DNA of 59,306 nucleotides from Mnemiopsis leidyi (Eukaryota; Ctenophora; Tentaculata; Lobata; Bolinopsidae): positions 27,622 to 86,927 of the forward strand of contig JH154014.1 of assembly GCA_000226015.1 (NCBI GenBank), written 5' to 3'. Position 1 is the stretch's first letter, and every line of letters starts with the position of its first letter. Positions 33,822 to 45,790 of the stretch are shown in pieces. Under the pieces are notes generated by a model. It did no database searches. It worked only from the letters and a program-made list of their open reading frames with translations, and had not been told where the DNA came from. A program made the translations under genes and the position numbers.

Positions 33822-36429
33822 CTGCAGGTTCTAAAATATGCATTAAAAATAAGATATGGTCAGAAGAGGTCGGATATTTTCTTCAGAATTTTCTCAGCGA
33901 TAACAAAACCTTAAAATTCCATGATTACGCAGGGTTAAAAGTTAAGATTCGATAAGTCTGTATCTTCAGCAATTAGGCGAGGATCGTATCTGTAATTCTG
34001 AAAGTTTTAAAGGCTTATTCTGACAAATGAGAATGTTCTAGATTACAGCAAACTGATAGATATGAGCTGAGATCATATCAGGGTTGCAGAAAAACTAAGG
34101 GAGAATCAAAGGAAGAAACAGCAGTTGGAGATGTCAGATACGAATTTTACATCTTCTTCTTCATGGGAGAAAATTTAGAAATAAGCCTGATGCAAGACAG
34201 TTTTAGAAGTTTAAATCAGACTTATTGTAGCAAACTACAGGGCTCTATAAACAGATCATTATAACCACAGATCTAACCCTCCAGAACACGTAACCTAACT
34301 AAAATACAACATCAAGCATCGAAGAGACAGGTCTAAAATAACAGTCAACTGGGGGGGGAGGGGGGGGGAAACAGGGCGCACGAAAGTAAAAATAGTCAAT
34401 CAGTTTCTGATGGAAAGCTCAAAATAAAATAAAAATCGACATCAATTAAAACCAGCAAACTATCGGGTAATTCAGGCAACCTTATTCTACTTCTGTTTGT
34501 TTTGTCTGCAGCATCGCAGAATGACATGTTTAAAGTTGGTTTCAATGTCTGCCTGAAGATTGAGTTTCTTTAATTACAATGTAGCAGGCAAGGTCTTGTT
34601 CCGGCCTAAAGTACGGCAGATTGTAACCAATAAGATGCTTCCGTTGGACCAGCAGATATTTTCCTGACTGCTGTAATGAGGTGTCAGACTGGCCGGCTTG
34701 AAAATTAACGGCAAGTTGTTTTCTCGCACATCAAGGTGGTGAAATGAGTAAACTGATAAACCAGGTGTAAATCCGGATCTAAACTGACACATTTCACCGC
34801 TTCAGATTTACAAGCGGACATTACCCATAACGTCTCCAATAGGAAAAGGAACATGGTTACAAAAAGTAATGATACAGTTCACACTAACCTCAGTCGGGCG
34901 ACTAAAGACTGAGATTTCCCCTCAACCACGTGACATTCCTCTCAAGACTCCCAACAGTTCAACATCACGTGACCAGATAAAACCTAGTTATGTAGGACTG
35001 AGGGAGATATAATCGTCAGCATGGACCACTAAAATCACAGCTCGTTAGTCGCGAGTTTAAAAAACCTAGCCCTAATAACACCCAGAGCCAGATTATTAAC
35101 CGAATCTTGAGTACTTGTAACAAATTTACATCGGTCACGTGACGAGGATAACGCGTTGTGATTGGTTGAGAGACGGCGGGGAAGCTTGATGATTGGATAC
35201 CGGAGTTGTTAATGACATGCGGAGATGAGATGTGTCCAGATGGCGATATTATCAGGTTTTGTGGCAACACTGGCAACACGTGAGGAGATATGTATCAAGA
35301 GAATCAATGTATCTTAAGTACTTTGACAATAGCACTCACACTACCATCTTAGGGAGATATTGTCTCGTAAAATCTAACGCAATTTACTTACTTTGGCTTT
35401 ATCAAGAGGACTATCGGAAAATGTAATAGCGTAAAATTGCGAGCAGATTGGGAAATTGCTTATCAATCCGAAAGAATGAGAGATCCCGATTTTTTAGTCC
35501 TCCGAGCTGAGTATAAGATACTCATGTCACGATAAAAACAGCACATGGATGTTAAAAGTGACAAAGACTGTTAAAATCCCGCTAGACAATGGATGAAAAG
35601 CACAGACGAACCATTACGAGCAATGTTATAGCGTGATAAGTGCCATCTGGCTGCACAACAAGGGCCCAACAAAAACTCGCGATTTCAGACTAATCACCCA
35701 GAGGTATCTCAGATATCCGGCCATTTTCACGGATTTGTCCAACACAGGTCACGTGGTTTATTAGCACAGTCACGTGATCTGTTACTTGCACGTGCACTTG
35801 AGTACACTTCCCGTGAAGATCCACGAGATCAGAAGTCGGATTTGTAGATGAGTATCGGGATAGTGACAGATTGTGTTGCAGAGAGGATGAGGAAGTTAAT
35901 CGTGAAACTTAGGCATAGCACGTGAGTGTCTTATTTTGTCCTTACAAAGATAGTAAGAAAATCTGTATTGGAGGATGGAGAAGAGGGAGTTAGATTATTG
36001 GAGATAAGTATCTAGCAAAAAATTGCTATGATTGGGTTGGACAAGTGGTACGAATAATATAAGATCAATAATATCAATCAAGGGTAATTAATAAACAGTG
36101 TAATAACGTTAGCTTTACTGGCGAGCATTTTTATGATTTTACAGAGAAAAGAGAATGCTCAAGTATTGCGCCGTCTGAAAAGGAGTGAAAATTTCTATTT
36201 TTAGATCTGATCCAACGGGGGAAACTGTTTACCCAGAAGTGCCCTATCGTTTTCTATTTGGAACTGAATTGTTATAAAAATTTTAACTTCTAAATCGAAT
36301 TTCTTATTTTAAAACAGTCAAAAATTTGTAGAAGGTTTGATTTCCATTTAAATTTTAACACCTTAATCGAATTTTGAGAATTTTAAGATTGTCAATAATT
36401 TAGTCGGGATAAGATAGAAAAATTCACAA

Positions 36430-36723
36430 CACAAGCTCACAACGGAACAAACCCCAACAAAACACAAGCTCACAACGGAACAAACCCCAACAACAACACA
36501 AGCTCACAACGGAACAAACCCTAACGAAACACAAGCTCACAACGGAACAAACCCTAACGAAACACAAGCTAACAAACCCCAACAAAACACAAGCTAACAA
36601 CGGAACAAACCCCAACACAACACAAGCTCACAACGGAACAAACCCCAACAAAACACAAGCTCACAACGAAACAAACCCCAACAAAACACAAGCTAACAAC
36701 GAAACAAACCCCAACAAAACATA
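36430..36723. repeat. About 32-bp minisatellite x9 (AACACAAGCTCACAACGGAA)
   Basis: Nine or so copies with small length changes, AC-rich on the plus strand. ORFs on the minus strand are by-products. Confidence 0.95.
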
Positions 36724-39700
36724 AATGTAAGTATTCTAGGGAGGGTACGGAAACCTGAACTTTAGCAAACCGCCAACACACATGGAGGACCGATAATGTA
36801 TCTAGCACCGTGGGGCGGGTAACTAATCAAGCGATTAAGTAGTCATCTTTAGTAATTAACTAATTACCTAGAGTAATTAGGTTATTATCGGTAAGTGAGC
36901 CGGGGGAAGAAGCTCGGAGATAGGACGAAGATGAGGTAGGGTCAGGGAGGGAACTTGTAGAGAGGAGGAAGATAGGAGGTACACTGAACCTTAGTGGTCG
37001 AGGGAAGAGTAGTACAGTTATAGTGGTCTAGGAACTGTTACGAGATCTTCGCGCTATTGGCTGTCTTACGGTTACAGTAAATTAACGGTTATCTCTAATT
37101 AGAAGTTTTATTGGAGGATCTATCAGACACATTGCATGTCTCCCTCTAAAGTAAAGTGTAGCTTAGACACCTGAATAAGTTTGTTGCTTCTTGCAAGTCT
37201 ATTTTTTTTCAAAACACTACTATAAAAGTTTCAGCGATGACACTTTATAGACTATCTGATACTCCTAGCGATATAAAGTCTATCTAAACGGAACATAATC
37301 CAGGATATCCTCCACGCCAGGATCTAATCTGGCAAATTATCGAATAATGGGGATATTTCAGGTCTAAGTGCGGTCTAAAAATAGCACCCAATACAGTTCC
37401 TATCCGGGTTCCTGGATCTACTAGGCGTATCGAGGTTACTGTGCCTAGGACTGTTTCTTAATTCTTTAGATACAGACGAAAATAGACAAATAAACTTCTA
37501 AAATTGGGCAAGTTTCAAAGCTACAGTCTTAGATTGAATGAAGTCAACGCGATGTAAGATTCTTCTGATCCAGAAAGTTAAGTTTTATACCGAAAGACGT
37601 GACGTAGAAAAAAGTCTTGAACTTACAAAAGGTCCATTAAAATCGACAAATAACCCCAGTTAAAAACTTTTCAGTCGCGTCGGTAAGAATTTTAAGAAGC
37701 AGGCTAAATCTGTGGTTGATTACAGAAATCTTAGAGATAAAGCAGCACCAGTCCACCAGATGAGCGTTTAGGAAAAATTTCAACGATAAAAAGCGTAGGC
37801 ACCAAATGAACTGATAAGAATGAGCTGTAATTAAAGCGTGATAAGGTGAATAAGTATTCGAAAGTTTTAACATAAAATATTAGAGCAATCACGGTATCAT
37901 AAAATTACAATTAATTGGTAATTACCTTTATGACGTAAGAATCAGGGAATACCATCACTGGGCCGAATTTAAAAAATGGTTCTTATTTCTTCCTTGCATT
38001 TACTTCTTCCTTGTATTCCTTGTATTTAAGGTAATTTATATAAAAGTCGTGAACGGAATATTGATTTAATAAAATAAAAAATCCCTGTAATAACTAAGGC
38101 CAAACTTGGAACAGTAGCGACTAGCGGTACAGCAAACAAGATCCACGGTTCTACTTCTCACAGATACTATCTCGGGGAGAGTGCTAACTAGATCAAAGGA
38201 GCGTGTTGCGAGATAAGTTGTTTACGGGACAAGTGACAACAAGGAGAGTATATGAAAGTGTTGTGTCATGTGACCAGGGTGATTAGTGTCACGTGATCAA
38301 TAAGTAGGGAATGCCAGGCTGGATTGCAGGGAGTGGACTTGGAGGTATTGATCAGGTGGAAATAGTGGGGTGTTCGTTTTGATTTGGAGATAGTGTCAGG
38401 TTGAGAGTGGTGGAATGTGGTGGAATTTCATCGATTGGAATGTGGTAAATATTTGATGCGGCTTCTTGGGCCCGTCCTTAGAGGCAAGGGTCACCCTTCA
38501 AAGGAAGGATTCTTGGATTACTCTTTTAAGTGAGGATTACTCGTATTCTTCAACAGAGGCAGCAGATTGAAGCTCGAAGTAACGATGAAGAAATTCAAAG
38601 GGTCATCATTGAAGGGCGAAGGCGTTTTCGAAATCAATAACGAAACAGACATAACACGTAAAGCCATATAGCGAAGTATTCCTTTGTAACGCTTATCTGA
38701 ATTACCTTATTACTTTATCACTGTGTAACAAAGCAAGCACACCCCTCCCCCTAGCACCTCCAGCAGGGTGCACTAAAAACAGCAGACACATAACAGTCGG
38801 CAGTCTACGTCAACCTACCTGGAACACCCGGTGCAAGGCAGACAAGGCAGACTCACGGCGGAAGCTTAAGTAGGGCTAGCGGAGAAAACGGGAAATATCA
38901 GGTTGTCTGACCTCTAATTTAAACCAAACCAACATTAAGATAAGGAGAGAGGGTGGTGCAGCATAGCTCTAATCAAGCTTGGTAGACTCCAGGGGAGCTT
39001 CCAAGTAAGCATTTACAGAATAACAATCAGCGGCACAAAGACGAAGATAGGGATTCTATATCATAACATTGGCCGCCGTATCTGGCTATTTAGCATTTAA
39101 ATTGCTTTCTAGATGAGTTCCATTCTCCTTTACTCTTCATTTGACGTCCTAATTTGAATATTACCTTGGAGATGAATTGTTCGTCTCGATTACGAAATAG
39201 AAGTCGAACAAGCATGGGAACAGAACACAGATGGTCGGAAAGTGAGCTAAATACTTAAATACCTTCCCTGATTGAATCTAAAACGAAGCTGTCACATGAC
39301 AGCCAAGTGGTAAAAATAGTGAGCGTTTTTAAGGAGGTATTCCCACACGACAACACAAATGCGATTTGATAAATACGCTCGGGCAGCAAGATAAAGGTCC
39401 CTTGTTCCAAACAAACTGCAAATTAGATCAGGTTCTAACACAGTTATGACAAATTGGATAACGTTATGACTTTTGGGGAGGCGTCTTCCCTTCGACATGG
39501 TCCTGCTTCAGGGAGTAGGACGCCTTATTAGAAACTTGTTTCCTTCTTTGGACAACGAAATTGACACTTGGTGAAGATAAACAAGTTGCAAAGATAAACT
39601 TTTTGACATATCGGATAAGGAAAATTATCTTCCCTCTGACATACAGATTTGAAAACACGATAGAAGTTGATAAATAAATATTTCCGCCTGTCAGGTCGGA

Positions 39701-39958
39701 CCTAAGAAAACGCAGGGGCTTAAAATACTTCTTCTCAACCTAGACAGCTCTGTATTGTATTATTTTTGAGATCACATCTAATCTTGGAGCAACGAGCCCT
39801 ATCATTAGAGACCACAGGGTACGTAAAATAAACCTGCACACGCACTTTTCGAAATTCGTATGAAAACAAAGACAGGGATCCAGAAAACTATTCAGAAGAT
39901 CCGACTACCTGGATGTAGTGCACCTCGCCCCCTCCCTCTTCCTGGATAGATCGGGTGA

Positions 39959-40034
39959 TGACGTCATTTCTGACGTCACGAAGATCACCTAGACAACGGT
40001 CAGGTCCACGATCTGTATCACAGCCCCGCACGTG
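39959..40034. promoter_or_regulatory. Paired perfect CRE sites plus CACGTG
   Basis: TGACGTCA at 39,959-39,966 and again at 39,971-39,978, then CGCACGTGCAG about 55 bases on and ACCAATTAG further right. Confidence 0.5.
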
Positions 40035-42274
40035 CAGCTGCTATGACTTGTTGGAATGAAGGCGTTGCATTCAACCAATTAGGTAAGGGTATTTGGAAAA
40101 GCAGCCAATCGCAGACGAGAAACGAGGTCAGGTGCCCTCAAGCAGAATAGGGCTGGTGTTGCAATCTTTACTAATGTAATTTGACGATCTATTTAATTAA
40201 AGCAAACACAATGGATCAATAGTTGTCTGTGTGTAGCCTATAAATAACAGAGGATGGCCGGGCTTCTATTCTCAAAAATATAAAATTCAGGAAAACCTTC
40301 GATTTTCCTGGAATGCCCATCAATATATCGAATAGATTTATGGAAGTTACCTCCATCGTACGGCCAATAATTCTACGGAAATAAGATTTAAATAGTTGGA
40401 ATGCACAAATATAAGGCCATAGAGAAATGTAAAATGTAGATATTTAATATCAGCAAATGATGATCGAAACTTACGTAACAACAAATGATATTATTCAACA
40501 TAAAATAGCCATAAATTCCAAGGCTTGCAATCACTTGCATTACTACAAAAATGCGTTGCAATGAAACTTTTAGGCAGTCTTAACACCAGTTTGACCAATC
40601 AGCGGCTACGGATCAGAAAGATAGAACCTATCTGAAAATCTGAAATTTGAGTAGGTTTGAGTAACTCTCCCTATGCTACTGTTCTTGTATTTTAAATGAC
40701 CCAGCCCTTTCATTTGCGATGGGAACGATGTTATTACTATCAACTAGTGCTCTAAGCTAAGGAGACTCTCTTACTCCTGACAAGGCCGCTCGACAGTTGC
40801 ACTAAAAGTAAATCGGAGATCCTGTAAGTGTCCTATTTTTGAAGCAGTTCCAGATTAACGAACACTGAACAGTTGAATATAGCAAACAGTAGTTTAGTTT
40901 CCCAAAATTAGTATAATGACCCGTCCACAGAAATTAATACCAATATTCATTTGTTTACTAAAATGTTTTCTATCAAAGCTGCACACCAATAGTAAGAGAA
41001 ATGGAAACTTGTGGTGCTGTGGTTCACTTTAAGACACAGCTTTAATGGACGAGACGGAGAACACCTTGCAGGACCGGTACGAGAAAGTTAACCCCGGATA
41101 TTGGAGTATTTAGTTACAACAGCTTGCTATAAATCAGACCTTTTGAGAACCTATTTTAATTTAGCACAAAATTGTAAATTAGGAGGCTATGGTGGTTAGA
41201 TTAACTGACTAAGCGTGGATTTATATACATACAAATAATTATAATAAAACCAAAGAAATAAAAAGATAGTTTAATATAGTTGCAATGGCATTGTGCCACT
41301 TTATATTAATTTTGAGTCCTCTAATAGGATTCAAAGTTTCAAAATCTACGAGCCAAATTGAACCTTATAGCTTCCGCATGGCACCAAAATCTAACCCAAA
41401 ACCACTTAACATAAGCACCCTTCGCGTAAGACAAAACCACAACAACTGAAACCCGGAATAGAGATTCTATTTTTAGCAGCAGTTCCAGGAGCTGTAATCC
41501 AGCCAAAAACAGGTGGACACACGGTGACTTAAAATCTACCGGAACTTGCTGAAACACTGCAACCTGAGGTGAAGTGATGGCAACACGTGGGAGACACTTC
41601 ACGATCTCTATCTGCACGTGCAGATCTCTGGACGATGAAAAGTCTCGTCACGTTTCTGAGGTGCTCGGTAAAAAGGTGCTGCTCTGATCAGCTATATTCA
41701 GTAGTTGAGTCACGCGACAACAGCCGAGGTAGGTGCCATTGGGGAGGGAAGGGAATCTAATCATAACAATGGAAATGTGTTTTCAGACATATGGGATTCA
41801 GTTAGTTCATCACAATATTTGGATTTTAATGAGTTGAAATGTAATAGATCTGATGAATAACGAGATTAGTGTGATGTAAATAATCACCAAATAATTGGAT
41901 CAATAACCACATTGGAGAGACTAGAAACAAGGTACAAGATCGAGAGTATCGCTGGATCATAGTGACAAGTGCTAACACAAATTGCGCTAAGCACGTGCAG
42001 AAACGACACGTACGAAAAAGGATTTGGCTAGAACTTTAAATCGAGCATATCTTAAAACACAACATACTTAGCATATCGAACCAGCTAGTATTTCATAACA
42101 CTGCCATTGCAAGTGGTGATCCAAAGCTTTTTTTAATTTCGCAATTCTTCTCGCCACACTGCAAGGGCACAACAATAAAAGTTTCAATCCAGCAAGTCGA
42201 AAACGGGTCCGATCATTCCAAAATTATCTCCACAAAGAAACTGCAGGCCAGAACCCAACAATTGAACCTTGGAT

Positions 42275-42313
42275 CACGTGACACCGCATGACGTCACATG
42301 ACGTCATCACGTG
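42275..42313. promoter_or_regulatory. Nested CACGTG-CRE-CRE-CACGTG array
   Basis: CACGTG 42,275-42,280, TGACGTCA 42,289-42,296, TGACGTCA 42,299-42,306, CACGTG 42,308-42,313. Four palindromic sites in 39 bp, followed by TTATTGGCTGG. Lies in the region between the two genes. Confidence 0.6.
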
Positions 42314-42610
42314 ACCTAAAATCTACCTACTTATTGGCTGGCACCCTGGGCCCTAATAGAAAGCGGGGAAGATCGTCACGATTGAGGGTGGTTGCGAGTC
42401 TGGGTAGGGCAGCTAAAGGGACGAGGGCACCCCGCCATTAAAGAGGCATTAACATTTACTTAACGCCATTAACGCAACCAATCTAGCTCATTAGATGGGA
42501 TCATACTTTACTGATACATATAGTGGAGATAAAGCTTGTTGAGGTAGAATTACAGATAGTATCAAACGTGGCAACTTTTATCGATGTTTCGTGTTGAATA
42601 GGACCAGAGT

Positions 42611-42924
42611 TTGAAAATAGAACAAAAATAACCAAAGTGCCGAAATGAACTTGAAATGATCTAAAAGGGAAACAAAGTAAATAGCAGTGAAATTTGAACA
42701 ACCAATCGTAAAACTCAAACCATTCAAATACTGAAATATAATCTCAAATCGTCAAGAATCGGGCTGGTTGAAAATAGAACAAAAATAACCAAAGTGCCGA
42801 AATGAACTTGAAATGATCTAAAAGGGAAACAAAGTAAATAGCAGTGAAATTTGAACAACCAATCGTAAAACTCAAACCATTCAAATACTGAAATATAATC
42901 TCAAATCGTCAAGAATCGGGCTGG
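42611..42924. repeat. 157-bp perfect tandem duplication
   Basis: 42,611-42,767 is repeated at 42,768-42,924 with no difference that I can see. No gene or exon is visible in the unit. It is either a very recent duplication or an assembly artefact. Confidence 0.96.
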
Positions 42925-44821
42925 ATAACAAACGGGGGGCTAATCAAGCTAATGGTCTGTCAATACCACTTACCCCACATACTTGCCCCAATATTACCCC
43001 ACATACATGTCCCACTATTACTCTACTAATGAAGGTAGACGAAGTTAGTCACGACATGCTCATCACAGAGAACTAAACTAAACTTACTTAACTAACATGA
43101 CATCACATACTCACACTCTCGGACACACTCTCGGACAACAATACCACCGGAGTTAGTGGTAAATTAGCGGAGTAACACTTGACGTGCCCAGCTGAATTAA
43201 CAAGATCGGGAGTCACGTGATGTAGTTGTGGAGGTCACGTGACCCAACACAACTCAGCTGGATCTCCAGGAAATGTAAGGGAACATAGGTAGGCCGAGTC
43301 TAGTGTGATTGGTAACTAGGGGTAGTGGAGGTTGTACCGCGTTGCTGAGTAACTGTTACCGGACAACAGGAGGGATTACGTAACCAGATTAGCTGTGATT
43401 GGTATATCGTGCACGTGCAGGATTTGTACTTTCTGTCATACTTATCAACCACTTATCTGTCCGTCATGTACTTATCGACTACTTATCGGGTTGTTTTGTG
43501 TTCCTTAAATAGGTTACAAGTTCTATTGAAGAATGATAAGAACACGTGATACAAGCTGAGTCACGTGCGAGCCTAGATATGGTCATGAGAACACTGACTA
43601 TATGATCATGCTACACATGCATGTAATTTCGGTCACGATAAAGCTACATTGCCATAAAATAGACCCGACTCTGAAATTTCGACCAATGTATAAGCAAACA
43701 ATTATAACCTGAAGTTAAATTTTGCACTTATGATTTCAATGATCAAAATCATTCAGACTCAGTTCTTAACTTAAGAATCTTAAGTATAAAAAAATGAGTA
43801 ACCGAAACGGCCGCGAAAAAGCCTATATTATAGTTATTCAAGTAAAACTGTTCAAAAATTCTCGATTACCCACCGAGATGGACGACCGATCGCAAAAGAA
43901 CTTTCACAGAAAGGTCTGATTAAACAACCGTGACAGAAACTTCTCACAAAACAACCGCTACAGTTTGACGGAAGACGTGAAGAAGACAAGCAGAAGTAAA
44001 ACACTCTGACAGTGTAAACCGACATGGGCGTATCCAGCATATAACATGGAGCCAGATAATTCAGGAGCTGGCAAGTATAAGCAGATCAGGTAATTGAGCA
44101 GGTCCGTGTTTTGTGATGGATATTATCTGGTCTGAAGTGGCCCGGGACACGGCAAACTGACAGATTGGATAAAAACACTGCGTCTCGCATATTTTGTGGG
44201 TTGATTTTACATGACCATCACGGTACGTAGGTGAATCGTCAGAGATCAGCCAACCGTAACAACGACAAAAGAAAACAATAGTCCGCACTTTGCACTTGAA
44301 TGTTCCAGCGCTAAAAGTAAATTCTACGTTATTAACGGCTAACCTGCAACGAATTTGCACTACTCATGCGGCGATCGACAAACAGGCTAGGACCTCATGG
44401 ATGTTATTTATCGGGCTGCAAACAGAGACACAACACAGTTGACACAAACACGGGAGATAGGAGGAAAGAAAGTGCAATAACATAGCGAGGGAGGGCAGTA
44501 TATGTGGTACACACACACACACTCCACTACATAGCGGGAAATGCTTGTAGTTGTACACAATCTCTCTCCCTCTCTTGGTTTACGTGTAGAGAGTATGAAA
44601 TAGCGCGGCAAAATGCCGCAAGTAGTCCTGCAGTAATGCGGGGTGAGATAGCAGCTTTCTTTCTTGTTTAAAGAAGGGTAGGTGCACGCGTATCTTAGAT
44701 ACTGGATGAGAATGTTGAAAAGCTGGGAGGCAAAGCTGAACTATCGAAAGCGCACTTATTTACAAATCGGAGTTCGAAGCAAAATCACGAGTTTGAAGTA
44801 AACTAAAATTAAAGGGATAAA

Positions 44822-44835
44822 GTTACCATGGTAAC
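44822..44835. promoter_or_regulatory. Perfect X-box palindrome
   Basis: GTTACCATGGTAAC, a 14-bp perfect RFX-type palindrome. No CACGTG close by. Confidence 0.45.
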
Positions 44836-45054
44836 TTTCGCACTGCGTTTTTATGGAAACTCAAAACTTGCAAAATTAAAAAGACAACAGCTCAGAGCCC
44901 TGCCCAAGCAAGACAAGACAAAAACTAACTAAACAAACACTGCATATCATCAATTGAGCAAGTCCAGCACAAGCAGATATGTATTTATACACCGAGGTGT
45001 GAAACTGTTTATCTTGTACGCCAAAACTCTACCCAATCACCATGAAAACACCAC

Positions 45055-45125
45055 ATCACGTGACTTTAACCCACCAATCACAGCAAAGCCAGGAGTTCCC
45101 ATGGCAACGCACGTGACCAATCGAG
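45055..45125. promoter_or_regulatory. CACGTG, CCAAT, X-box, CACGTG, CCAAT cluster
   Basis: ATCACGTGAC, ACCAATCAC, GTTCCCATGGCAAC (45,095-45,108), GCACGTGACC and ACCAATCG in about 70 bases: an RFX/NF-Y/E-box module with no exon next to it. Confidence 0.52.
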
Positions 45126-45689
45126 GTGAGGCGGATGTAAAGGGAATACAACGTATTTTCAGATAATTGACCAATTAGCGAAGAACAAGGGTGAGTGGGA
45201 GAGTGGGGGAGGTTTTCCCACAGTTGGAGACAAAATGCCTGGGGGTGTTGAGGACACAGGCCGTACAGGTGTTAGCTGGTAAGTAAATAACAGCTTAGCA
45301 GTGTCATAGTGGGGCACTGGGGCAACTGTGAAGCTGGATTGGGAAGACACCTTGTAATAATAATCTGTGAGAACAAATCTGGAACCCCCTGGTTATTTTC
45401 CAGGAGTAGGCGGGATTATGGCATGGAGTTAACCGGTGTTATGGATGAATATTGAAGCCTTGTGCTAATATATTAGAAAAGATCTCAAAAACAAATGTTG
45501 GGCTTACTAAGAGTTAGCTACCTTCCCTTCATCACTAGCTTCCCTATATGACAAGAATAACATTGCCACACAGGCATCCCGTCTTTTGTTCCACAGCCCC
45601 ACAAAAACAAAGAAGTGCCAGTGAACTGCACCGCAATAAAACAATACCGGCTTTGTCTTCATTTTCTATCCTATCGGAAAGTGTCAACC

Positions 45690-45790
45690 TTTATTTCTCG
45701 CTGCACACTGCATAGTGCACACTACACACTACACACAGTGCACACTACACAGTGCACAGTGCACAGTTAACAGTGCACAGTTAACAGTGG
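45690..45790. repeat. ACAGTGCACA/ACTACACA short repeat
   Basis: Clustered CACACTACACA and CAGTGCACAGT units with small palindromes (GTGCAC). Confidence 0.85.

Noticed and set aside
36424-36808. Cys/Val/Leu-rich minus-strand ORFs
   Set aside because: Translation of the 32-bp minisatellite.
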